This document shows positions 18,057-25,157 of a stretch of DNA of 40,920 nt, one piece after another (positions within the stretch are counted from its first letter, which is position 1; each line of letters opens with the position of its first letter). This stretch comes from Desulfovirgula sp. (GTDB lineage: Bacteria; Bacillota; Desulfotomaculia; Desulfotomaculales; Nap2-2B), in contig DYES01000031.1 in the NCBI GenBank assembly GCA_020725585.1, positions 64,889 through 105,808 on the forward strand, written 5' to 3'. The notes beneath the pieces are model-generated. The model saw nothing but the letters and a program-made list of their open reading frames with translations, was not told where the DNA came from and did no database searches. Position numbers and translations under genes: made by a program.

Positions 18057-18533
18057 TTACCGCGCATTTTCCGGGTTGCCCCTGTTCTCCCGCACCGGTT
18101 CCTGGCCGCTTCGCCACACTTCCCAAACCAGCAGGCAGGCCCCGATGACAATGGCCGAGTCGGCCAGATTAAAGACCGGCCAGACACGGAAATCCAGGAA
18201 ATCCACCACCAGCCCGTAACGGAGACGGTCGATCAAGTTTCCTATGGCGCCCCCCAGAATCAAACCCATACTCAATTTCAAGCGCCGGCGGCGCTCCGGA
18301 ATACGCCTCGCCACTACCAAAACCAGCGCGATCACAACGAGTGTCGCGAGAATAAAAAAGTTCGTCTGGTAGGCTAAAAGCCCGAAGGCGGCACCCGGGT
18401 TGCGAATGTAAGTAAGATGAAAAACGTGGGGGATCACGGGAAGGGACTGTCCTTCCACAAAAAAATGCTTGATGACTGCTTTGGATATTTGATCGACGGC
18501 CAGGGTGAAGAACACAACGACAAATAAAGGCAA
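18057..18533 (-). CDS. lspA: Lipoprotein signal peptidase (signal peptidase II)
   Basis: This membrane aspartyl protease removes signal peptides from prolipoproteins. It has four hydrophobic helices. The catalytic aspartates are in GNLIDRLRYGLVVDF and FNLADSAIV, and the conserved YIRNPGAAFGLL block is present. I place the start at a TTG with AAAGGGGA seven bases upstream, giving MPLFVVVFFTLAVDQISK, which matches family N-termini (158 residues). An ATG at 18590 is in frame but would add an unusual hydrophobic extension. The lipobox-bearing FAD oxidoreductase at 36.7-38.6 kb could be a substrate. Confidence 0.94.
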   Translation of the reverse strand: MPLFVVVFFTLAVDQISKAVIKHFFVEGQSLPVIPHVFHLTYIRNPGAAFGLLAYQTNFFILATLVVIALVLVVARRIPERRRRLKLSMGLILGGAIGNLIDRLRYGLVVDFLDFRVWPVFNLADSAIVIGACLLVWEVWRSGQEPVRENRGNPENAR

Positions 18534-18568
18534 GGGCGAATCCCCTTTCAGACATACTTTAAAAATAA

Positions 18569-18770
18569 TTAAAAATAGTATACCACGCATATCCGGTTAC
18601 CGCCAATAATCCGCGGCCGCCGCAGGCCAAAACGAAAACGTGTCAGAAAACGCGCGCCAAACACGTTCATCTGTGCAACGATATTTTGGATGCCCTCGTT
18701 TCCCTCCCTGGCGTAGCCGTCGGCCCAGGTGGAGGCTTCGGCGATGAGCTGGGTGTTGGCGTATAATGGT
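18569..18770 (-). pseudogene. Possible 5'-truncated gene remnant, family not recognised
   Basis: A G+C-rich open stretch ends at 18569 and loses coding character abruptly at about 18770, where AT-rich DNA begins. It encodes about 65 residues including YANTQLIAEASTWADGY, NEGIQNIVAQMNVFGAR and FLTRFRFGLRRPRIIGG. No ATG or ribosome site lies at its 5' edge; the only in-frame start upstream is a TTG at 18814 without a good site. The simplest reading is the 3' end of a gene cut by deletion. I do not recognise the family, and chance coding is not excluded. Confidence 0.35.
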
Positions 18771-18964
18771 TTTTTTAAACTAAGTAGAGCCGGGCTATTC
18801 TTGCTTGCAAACAATCTTCTATTTGCAATAAAAAAAAAGAGGACTTCTCCAAGAGAGTATAGAAAACTATATAGAAAATATATTAAAAAATTCTTAGTGC
18901 TTATCTTTATCCTTACTTTATTGGTTATTTTACAAAAAATAAAAGATTGAAGGAGGAGATAGTT
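18771..18964. other. AT-rich leader before 3-hydroxybutyryl-CoA dehydrogenase
   Basis: This is a 194-bp AT-rich stretch with no convincing gene. It contains A and T runs and a TATAGAAAA direct repeat (18858-18866 and 18870-18878, period 12). It ends with GGAGGAG, the ribosome site of the next gene. It must contain the promoter for that gene, but no -35/-10 pair with correct spacing stands out. Confidence 0.5.
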
Positions 18965-19819
18965 TTGGCAACGGTGAAAACAATTGGCGTGCTAGGTGCC
19001 GGGATCATGGGGGCAGGCATCGCCCAGGTGGCCGCCCAGACCGGATACCAGGTCATCATGCGCGATCTCACGGACGACTTTGTATCCCGGGGTCTCAACA
19101 ACATCAACAAAAATTTAAATCGCGACGTGCAAAAGAACCGCCTTTCCCAGGAAGAGGCGCAGGCAATTTTAGGGCGGATTAAGGTCACCACAAAGATTAA
19201 CGACCTTGCTGCGGCAGACTTCGTCATCGAAGCGGTAATTGAACAAATGGAGCTGAAAAAAGAAGTTTACCGCGAGCTTGATCAAATCTGCCCGGAGCAC
19301 GTCGTCTTTGCCTCCAACACATCGGGCCTTTCCATTACGGAGATGGCCTCGGTCACCAAACGCCCCGACAAATTTATCGGCATGCATTTTTTCAACCCCG
19401 TGCCGGTAATGAAACTGGTGGAAGTGATCAAGGGGGCGCGGACGGCCGAGGAAACCGCCCAACTAACCATTGAACTGGCGCAAAAAATGGGCAAAGAGCC
19501 CATCGTGGTCAACGAAGCGCCGCTTTTCGTGGTCAACCGCATTTTAGTCCCCATGCTTAACGAAGCAATGTTCGTCCTGATGGAAGGTGTGGCTTGTGCC
19601 GAGGATATCGACAAGGGGATGAAACTGGGCGCCAATCACCCCATTGGACCGCTGGCGCTGGCCGATCTCATCGGTCTGGATACCTTGCTGTTAATTGCCG
19701 ACACGCTTTACCGGGAGACGGGCGATTCCAAGTACCGCCCCTGCCCCCTGCTGCGGAAAATGGTCAGGGCCGGACACCTGGGCCGTAAAACGGGCCGAGG
19801 TTTTTACACCTATAATTGA
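18965..19819 (+). CDS. hbd: 3-hydroxybutyryl-CoA dehydrogenase
   Basis: It interconverts acetoacetyl-CoA and 3-hydroxybutyryl-CoA with NAD(P). The Rossmann motif GVLGAGIMGAGIAQVAA is at the N-terminus. Catalytic residues are visible in FASNTSGLSITEMA (Ser), GMHFFNPVPVMKLVEVI (His) and the NEAPLFVVNRILVPMLNEA block (Asn). The C-terminal helical domain ends in GRKTGRGFYTYN. I start at TTG with GGAGGAG six bases upstream (284 residues); an earlier in-frame TTG lies inside the ribosome site. No crotonase, acyl-CoA dehydrogenase or thiolase adjoins it, so it is detached from the usual butyryl-CoA cluster. A thiolase lies 14 kb away. Confidence 0.94.
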   Translation: MATVKTIGVLGAGIMGAGIAQVAAQTGYQVIMRDLTDDFVSRGLNNINKNLNRDVQKNRLSQEEAQAILGRIKVTTKINDLAAADFVIEAVIEQMELKKEVYRELDQICPEHVVFASNTSGLSITEMASVTKRPDKFIGMHFFNPVPVMKLVEVIKGARTAEETAQLTIELAQKMGKEPIVVNEAPLFVVNRILVPMLNEAMFVLMEGVACAEDIDKGMKLGANHPIGPLALADLIGLDTLLLIADTLYRETGDSKYRPCPLLRKMVRAGHLGRKTGRGFYTYN

Positions 19820-19845
19820 AACCGTTAATAAAGCGAGGATCGCAT

Positions 19846-20163
19846 ATGCTCAGGGTAATTCCAGGCAAATTTTCGCGTCCCGGGAAAGTCGAAAGAAACC
19901 TTCTCCTGAAGAAAATAGAAGCGGCCATTTACGCCCACCCCCTGGTCGCCGAAGTGGCCGTGCGCTTTTCTACGGAAGATACGCTGACTGCCTTTATCGT
20001 CCCGCGCGACGAAGGGCTGAGCACCCCCGAGCTGAAAAAATTTTTAACCGATCTTTTAACACCTAGAGAACTGCCCCAAATCTACCGTTTTGTTTCCGGG
20101 ATACCGAAATCTTTGAGCGGAAAATGCCCCCAGGTTATCGAGGAAGCAATTCTGCAAAAATAA
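19846..20163 (+). CDS. Stand-alone AMP-binding-enzyme C-terminal domain protein
   Basis: The 105 residues look like only the mobile C-terminal lid of acyl-CoA synthetases. HPLVAEVAVRFS leads into a beta strand (LTAFIVPRD), then ELKKFLTDLLTPRELPQIYRFVSGIPKS, then SLSGKCPQ. In this position full-length enzymes carry the catalytic lysine (T-x-SGK); here it is Lys93. The ~400-residue adenylating domain is absent. The ATG has GAGGA six bases upstream and the gene lies 26 bp after hbd, so the two are probably co-transcribed. It could complement a split synthetase, regulate one, or be a relic. The intact frame and ribosome site argue against a relic. Confidence 0.75.
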   Translation: MLRVIPGKFSRPGKVERNLLLKKIEAAIYAHPLVAEVAVRFSTEDTLTAFIVPRDEGLSTPELKKFLTDLLTPRELPQIYRFVSGIPKSLSGKCPQVIEEAILQK

Positions 20164-20192
20164 AATAATAAATTTTAAAAAAACCATTTTTA

Positions 20193-20221
20193 AAACCCCT
20201 GTCGGTTGCTTACAGGGGTTT
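20193..20221. terminator. Hairpin terminator after the hbd pair
   Basis: AAACCCCTGT (20193-20202) and ACAGGGGTTT (20212-20221) form a perfect 10-bp stem with a nine-base loop. On the plus strand only TTTAATTAC follows, a weak T-tract, while the minus strand has several T runs. Because it lies just after two plus-strand genes, plus-strand use is likely. Confidence 0.7.
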
Positions 20222-20284
20222 AATTACACGCGTATGTTCTAGCGCCGGAGCACAAAAAATATTACCGCCAGAGGTGAACCACAG

Positions 20285-21127
20285 ATGGGCTTTTCTTTAG
20301 GGGATTTATTCTGGTTTCTGTTTTTAATGCTCGCGCTCTTGCCCATGTACCGCCAGCGACTCCTGGAAGCTACGCGCCTTAGGCTGATCAGGAATCTGGA
20401 GAAAAAACGCGGCTCGCGGGTGATCACCATCATCCACAGGCAGGAAGCAATCAGCTTTTTGGGCATTCCGATCACGCGCTACATCAACGTGGAAGACTCG
20501 GAAGCGGTTTTAAGAGCCATCCGCCTCACCCCCGACGACATGCCGATCGATCTCTTGCTGCACACTCCCGGCGGCCTGGTTCTGGCCGCGGAACAAATCG
20601 CCCGCGCGCTCCAAAAGCACAAGGCGAAAGTGACGGTATTTGTCCCCCATTACGCCATGAGCGGCGGCACCATGATCGCCCTGGCCGCTGACGAAATATT
20701 AATGGACGAGAACGCCGTCTTAGGACCGGTAGACCCGCAGCTAGGCCACTACCCGGCGGCTTCCATCATCGAAACCGTGCGCAGCAAAGGGCCGGACAAA
20801 GTAGATGACCAGACCCTGATTCTGGCCGACATAGCCAACAAAGCCATGCGTCAGGTGGAGAACTTTATCTGCCTGCTTTTAAAAGATAAAATGCCGCCGG
20901 AGAAGGCAAAAGAGATGGCCAAAATACTGGCGGGAGGGACCTGGACGCACGATTATCCTTTAACCTGCGACAAACTGAAAGAATTTGGACTCCTCACTGT
21001 TTGCGAAGGACTGCCGGAGGAAATTTATACCTTAATGGAACTCTATCCGCAGCCGGCCCAGCGCCGGCCCTCGGTGCAGTACATCCCGCTGCCCTACGGG
21101 CGGGAAAGGGAAAGAACGCGACAGTAG
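20285..21127 (+). CDS. Membrane-bound serine protease, SDH/ClpP-like clan
   Basis: The 280-residue protein has one N-terminal membrane helix (about residues 7-21) and then a ClpP/crotonase-fold domain. HTPGG (93-97) matches the oxyanion region and YAMSGGTMIA carries the likely nucleophile Ser126. LGPVDPQLG (146-154) is typical of the serine dehydrogenase proteinase family (PF01972-like). The family is annotated as ClpP-class or SppA-like, but natural substrates are largely unknown. The ATG has AGGTG about nine bases upstream. A zinc-ribbon gene follows after 115 bp. Confidence 0.85.
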   Translation: MGFSLGDLFWFLFLMLALLPMYRQRLLEATRLRLIRNLEKKRGSRVITIIHRQEAISFLGIPITRYINVEDSEAVLRAIRLTPDDMPIDLLLHTPGGLVLAAEQIARALQKHKAKVTVFVPHYAMSGGTMIALAADEILMDENAVLGPVDPQLGHYPAASIIETVRSKGPDKVDDQTLILADIANKAMRQVENFICLLLKDKMPPEKAKEMAKILAGGTWTHDYPLTCDKLKEFGLLTVCEGLPEEIYTLMELYPQPAQRRPSVQYIPLPYGRERERTRQ

Positions 21128-21242
21128 GGTTGCCGTGCGGCAGGGTAAGTTTGTAAAGACCCTTTACGCGGCCAGCTATCGCCCGAAAAAAACAAAAACC
21201 GGGGAAAAAATGAAACGCGGCGGGAGCGTGTGAACGGAAACA

Positions 21243-21467
21243 GTGCCAAAAATCTGCCCCTTATGCAACGATCTAGAGGAAATAACGTTGCCTTGCAACT
21301 GCGGAACAAAAATGGAAGACTCCGGGCCGGTGAGCGATTACTACGGTCCTTACAGCCCGTACTTTAACGTTGAATTCGCCGCCCCTTATTGCCTGCATCT
21401 CTTTACCTGCCCCCGGTGCGGGCAAAATAAACGGGTCAAGGTAACGCTCGCCAAAAGCAAGAGATAA
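21243..21467 (+). CDS. Small zinc-ribbon protein
   Basis: The 74-residue protein starts with GTG. It has CPLC near the N-terminus, LPCNCG at about residues 17-20 and CPRCGQNKRVKV near the C-terminus, so two zinc knuckles could form one or two ribbons. The middle is rich in Tyr and Pro (SDYYGPYSPYFNVEF). No function is recognised. The ribosome site is weak. It may be co-transcribed with the upstream protease gene, but the 115-bp gap leaves this open. Confidence 0.6.
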   Translation: MPKICPLCNDLEEITLPCNCGTKMEDSGPVSDYYGPYSPYFNVEFAAPYCLHLFTCPRCGQNKRVKVTLAKSKR

Positions 21468-21527
21468 CAGATCAGCTCTTGCCGCCGGAAAAAGTGCACC
21501 TGCAAACCGGAGCGAAAGGCGGTGAGG

Positions 21528-22166
21528 CTACCGCAGGTATCGCTGAAGATCATCCCAGGTTTCCAGCAACCCGTCCGGTTCTAAAGCGCTCAGCTCTTCC
21601 CTGGTGGACATTCCCCAGGTAACCCCGAGCGTCACGGTGCCTGCTTTTCTTCCCGCCTGAATGTCAAAGCGGCTGTCACCCACGTAAACGGCCTCTTGTG
21701 CGCAAACTCTCAACAAGCTGAGCGCCTTGTTAATCGGGTCCGGAAAAGGCTTGTGCCTGCTGACGTCCTGGGCGGTAACCAGTATATCCAGATAACGGTT
21801 TAACCCGGTTAATTCCACCGTGCGCCTTGTTCCCTCGCGCCCCTTCGAAGTCACAATCCCCAGGCGCAGACCTTTTTGCCTTAAGCCCTCCAGCATCTCC
21901 AGCGTGCCGGGAAAAAGGCGCACGTGCCGGTCGTGCTCCAGGTCGTAATGATATTTATAGAGTTCCAGAAATTCTTTTTCTCTGCCTTTGGCAAAATATT
22001 CCGCAATATCTTTTATCGGCCGCCCGATCCAGCGCATGACTTCTCCATCGGCCCAGGGTAGCCCCAGCAGGCCAAACACCACCCGGTAGGTCTTTCTGAT
22101 GAAAGGCAAAGAATTCGCCAGCGTCCCGTCCAGGTCAAATAAAACTACGGAAGTTTTCAACAGCAT
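21528..22166 (-). CDS. HAD-superfamily phosphatase, phosphoglycolate phosphatase/PpaX-like
   Basis: The 212 residues carry all four HAD motifs: VVLFDLDGTLANS (nucleophile Asp), TSKGREG (motif II), the lysine in HKPFPDP (motif III) and YVGDSRFDIQAG (motif IV). A helical cap lies at about residues 20-80, as in the Gph/PpaX subfamily. Substrate cannot be assigned. The first ATG is only two bases from GAGG, while a TTG at the third codon has the right eight-base spacing, so the true start may be there. It diverges from the aminotransferase gene. Confidence 0.88.
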   Translation of the reverse strand: MLLKTSVVLFDLDGTLANSLPFIRKTYRVVFGLLGLPWADGEVMRWIGRPIKDIAEYFAKGREKEFLELYKYHYDLEHDRHVRLFPGTLEMLEGLRQKGLRLGIVTSKGREGTRRTVELTGLNRYLDILVTAQDVSRHKPFPDPINKALSLLRVCAQEAVYVGDSRFDIQAGRKAGTVTLGVTWGMSTREELSALEPDGLLETWDDLQRYLR

Positions 22167-22270
22167 CGCCTCTTTAAGTTAGAAAATTTTCACCAGCGAG
22201 CATCGCCAGCAGGTTTTGAAAAGAATAAGGTAGAAGAGAAGATATATATTTTACACGAGGAGGAAAATAA

Positions 22271-23458
22271 ATGCCGATCAGTGACAAAATTACGGAAAAC
22301 CTTAAGAAAGCTTCCTGGATAAGAAAAATGTTTGAAGAAGGAGCGCGTCTGCGGGCCCTCCACGGCCCCGACAAAGTTTTTGACTTTACCCTGGGCAACC
22401 CCAGTGGGGAGCCGCCGCCGTCTTTTTATGAAGAGCTAAAAAAACTGGTCTTAAATCCTTTCCCCGGTATGCACGGCTACATGAGCAATGCCGGCTACGA
22501 AAAAACAAGGGAGGCGATTGCCCAGGCACTGGCCGAAGATACCGGGTTGCCCTTCGGCCCCCAGCATATTGTCATGACCTGCGGTGCGGGCGGCGGCTTA
22601 AACGTGGTGCTGAAAACGATTCTGAATCCTGGCGACGAGGTCATTGTCCTGGTCCCTTACTTTATGGAATATAGATTTTACATAGACAACCACGGCGGCA
22701 AGATTAAAGAAGTACGCACCCAACCCGACTTTCAACCGGATTTTGACGCTCTGTCCGCCGCCATTTCCCCGCAAACCAAAGCAATCATCATCAACTCGCC
22801 CAACAACCCGACGGGCGTAGTCTATCCGGAAAGCTGTTTAAGGCAACTGGGAGCCCTTTTAAAAACAAAGGAAGAAGAACTTGGCACCACCATTTACCTG
22901 CTTTCCGATGAACCCTACGCCAAGCTGGTTTACGACGGCGTGCAGGTTCCCAGCGTCTTTTTATCTATCCGCAACAGCATCGTCATTACTTCGCACAGCA
23001 AAGACCTCAGCCTGGCCGGCGAACGCATCGGCTACATCGCCATCCATCCGGAAATCCAAGACGCCGATCTGCTTTTCGAAGGCCTGGTGTTCTGCAACCG
23101 CACACTGGGCTTTGTCAACGCACCGGCGCTCATGCAGCAGGTGGTCGCCCGGCTGCAAAGGGAAAGGGCAGATATTAACGAATACCTGGAAAAACGCAAC
23201 CTTCTTTATGATCATCTCACCGCCCTGGGCTTTACCATGGTAAAGCCGCAAGGAGCTTTTTACCTTTTCCCCCGCTCGCCCCTGGCGGACGACCTGGAGT
23301 TTATCCGCAGGGCGCAAAAGTACAATATCCTGCTTGTACCCGGCAGCGGCTTCGGCCTGCCCGGTTACTTTCGGCTTTCCTACAGCGTGCCCAAACAAAC
23401 GGTTATTAACTCTCTACCCGCCTTTACTGAACTGGCTAAAGAACTGGGCCTGACCTGA
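22271..23458 (+). CDS. PLP-dependent aminotransferase, class I/II
   Basis: The 395-residue fold-type I enzyme has FTLGNPSGEPPPSFYEEL near the N-terminus, the SPNNPTG motif at 176-182, DEPYAKLVYDG near 213 and the PLP lysine in SHSKDLSLAGERIGYIA (Lys244). It resembles the aspartate/aromatic aminotransferase group found in clostridia, where substrate is often unassigned. The ATG has GAGGAGG about eight bases upstream. It stands alone, divergent from the HAD gene, with a weak inverted repeat after its stop. Confidence 0.9.
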   Translation: MPISDKITENLKKASWIRKMFEEGARLRALHGPDKVFDFTLGNPSGEPPPSFYEELKKLVLNPFPGMHGYMSNAGYEKTREAIAQALAEDTGLPFGPQHIVMTCGAGGGLNVVLKTILNPGDEVIVLVPYFMEYRFYIDNHGGKIKEVRTQPDFQPDFDALSAAISPQTKAIIINSPNNPTGVVYPESCLRQLGALLKTKEEELGTTIYLLSDEPYAKLVYDGVQVPSVFLSIRNSIVITSHSKDLSLAGERIGYIAIHPEIQDADLLFEGLVFCNRTLGFVNAPALMQQVVARLQRERADINEYLEKRNLLYDHLTALGFTMVKPQGAFYLFPRSPLADDLEFIRRAQKYNILLVPGSGFGLPGYFRLSYSVPKQTVINSLPAFTELAKELGLT

Positions 23459-23502
23459 AATGTTCGAACGCCGCCTTTTCAGCAATAACGGCGTCCGGCC
23501 AT

Positions 23503-23556
23503 AAAAACCAAAAGAAGCGGGCGATGAACACGGCCTCCCCAGCGCCGTCCGCCCGC
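23503..23556 (-). terminator. Rho-independent terminator for the CxxC protein gene
   Basis: On the minus strand GCGGGCG (23556-23550) pairs with CGCCCGC (23523-23517), and an inner 4-bp ACGG/CCGT stem strengthens it. It is followed by TTCTTTTGGTTTTT. It lies directly after the stop of the minus-strand gene ending at 23561. Confidence 0.75.
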
Positions 23557-23560
23557 CCTC

Positions 23561-23884
23561 CTATTCCTCCACCAGCATGAGCAGCTTTTCATGCATATGC
23601 AGGCTCAGCTGCCGCATAACCTTTTGCAACGTATCGGGATCCCCCAGCACCAGCCCGTCTTCCCAACGTTCCAGCAAATACTGGACAAACTCCATGAAAC
23701 CGCTGGCCAGCGTTAAAGTATATAATTCCCGGTAACGGTTGTTTTCCGGCTGACACCCGCTCCTGGCCTCATTTTTATGCGTGAGCTTAAAGTTTTTGAG
23801 GATCTTCTCTTCCCTGGTCCAGGAAACAATCCCGTCGATAATTTGGACTTCTTCGCCGCAAGTGTCGCAGATAAACTTGGCCAT
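23561..23884 (-). CDS. Small protein with an N-terminal CxxC motif
   Basis: The 107-residue protein starts MAKFICDTCGEEVQIIDG, with one CxxC pair at residues 6-9 and a lone Cys near residue 44. This is too few for a normal zinc ribbon unless it dimerises or uses histidines (THKNEA, SLHMHEK). The C-terminal half is helical (SGFMEFVQYLLERW, DTLQKVMRQLSLHMHEKLLML). No family is recognised. The ATG has a GGGGGG/AAGG-rich site four to ten bases upstream, and a terminator follows it. Confidence 0.65.
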   Translation of the reverse strand: MAKFICDTCGEEVQIIDGIVSWTREEKILKNFKLTHKNEARSGCQPENNRYRELYTLTLASGFMEFVQYLLERWEDGLVLGDPDTLQKVMRQLSLHMHEKLLMLVEE

Positions 23885-24056
23885 CTTACCCCCCCTTCTT
23901 TTCTTCCAGGATGGAAAATACCTCTTTCATCCCCAATTAACATGAATATATCTATAATATCTTATATTAGATAGTTCACCTCAAAGTCCTGCCCGCCGGA
24001 AAAATACATCTTGAGCGAGCAGGAAAACAGGCGGCCCTTTGTAGAATGTTAATTCC

Positions 24057-24788
24057 TTAAGGCCAACAGGTAATTAACTTCGGCGTAAAATTTAAATAAT
24101 CAGCGCTCACCAGGTGAAAAGAGATCCCCCAGGCGCAGTCCGGCAGCCGGTAACGGCAGGCCCTGGCGTGAAGGTGGCCGTAGACCACTGTTTTTACTCC
24201 GTACTTTTGAAATAACTCGATAAAGCCGCTGTATTCGTGCTTTTCATTGGTGGGCATATAATGCATTAACACAATGATTTCCCGGGCGGGAGGGCTCACG
24301 CTGGCGAGGGAATTTTCCATGCGGATGAGCTCCCGCCGGTAAATCTTGAAGTCGTGTTCGCCAAAATGCATCCCGTTGGGGCATAACCACCCCCGGGAAC
24401 CGCAAATGGCAAGATCCCCCAAACGCACGTGGTCGTTTTGGATCAGGCGCACGCTGGGAGGCAAGACGGAACGTATTTTGGAGATGCCCTGCCACCAGTA
24501 ATCGTGGTTGCCCTGCACGCAAATTTTTAAGCCCGGCAGAAGGCTTAAAAAATTTAGATCGCTCATTGCCTGGGGCAGGCGCATGGCCCAGGAGATATCG
24601 CCGGGAACCAGGACAACATCCCCGGGACCAACAGTATAGCACCAGTTCTGGTAGATTTTTCTTGCGTGTCCCGTCCAGGCCTCGCTTACCTCGCCCATGG
24701 GCTTATATTCCCGGAAAGTTTCCGGCTTTTCCAGATCGGGCGTCCGCAAAAAAGACAGGTGCAAGTCGCCAAGGGCATAAATTTTCAT
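24057..24788 (-). CDS. Calcineurin-like metallophosphoesterase
   Basis: The 243 residues contain the dimetal phosphoesterase motifs in order: GDLHLS (residues ~7-12), PGDISWA, GNHDYWW, MHYMP and YGHLHA. This is the YkuE/serine-threonine-phosphatase-like clostridial group, with unknown substrate. I use the ATG preceded by AAAGGA with seven bases spacing; a TTG one codon upstream is in frame. The gene diverges from a 64-residue ORF with only 34 bp between the two starts. Confidence 0.9.
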   Translation of the reverse strand: MKIYALGDLHLSFLRTPDLEKPETFREYKPMGEVSEAWTGHARKIYQNWCYTVGPGDVVLVPGDISWAMRLPQAMSDLNFLSLLPGLKICVQGNHDYWWQGISKIRSVLPPSVRLIQNDHVRLGDLAICGSRGWLCPNGMHFGEHDFKIYRRELIRMENSLASVSPPAREIIVLMHYMPTNEKHEYSGFIELFQKYGVKTVVYGHLHARACRYRLPDCAWGISFHLVSADYLNFTPKLITCWP

Positions 24789-24822
24789 CAATACATCCTT
24801 TCAAGGTGGTGATCCCAGGATC

Positions 24823-25017
24823 ATGAACGAATACAAGCTCGTCGTGGTGGTGGAAACCAAAGAGCACGCCTACATCAGAATGTTTGTCAACAATATCCTG
24901 GTTAATCCGGAAGGATTGATTCGCCTAAAACATGAAGAACTCGACCAGCTCTTTAAAGATCTCTTCAAGGGCTCTAAGGGCAAGTGCATTAAATGCCATT
25001 GCCTGTACGCCAGGTAA
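24823..25017 (+). CDS. Small hypothetical protein with C-terminal CxxCxC
   Basis: The 64-residue protein begins MNEYKLVVVVETKEHAYI and ends in KGKCIKCHCLYAR, a possible metal site. The middle (IRLKHEELDQLFKDLFKG) looks like an amphipathic helix. AAGGTGG lies about eleven bases before the ATG, and a GATCCCAGGATC inverted repeat is between. No family is recognised. It ends 140 bp before ylbJ on the same strand and might be in the same unit. Confidence 0.5.
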   Translation: MNEYKLVVVVETKEHAYIRMFVNNILVNPEGLIRLKHEELDQLFKDLFKGSKGKCIKCHCLYAR

Positions 25018-25157
25018 CTTCCACTAACTTCGACAGGGCGAAGAGGAACTCCTGCTTATTACGTTCACTAAGAAATATAGAAACATATCCGGAACATTCA
25101 TACCATATATATCATGGGGAGATGAAAATTTCCATTTCAAGGCAGGCGAAGAGCAAT

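Noticed and set aside
18729-18950. 73-codon plus-strand frame with a hydrophobic end before hbd
   Set aside because: Made mostly of AT-rich DNA (Lys/Leu/Ile codons by composition), no ribosome site, starts inside the opposite remnant.
23460-23475. GTTCGAAC resembling a tRNA T-arm
   Set aside because: No acceptor, D or anticodon arms around it.
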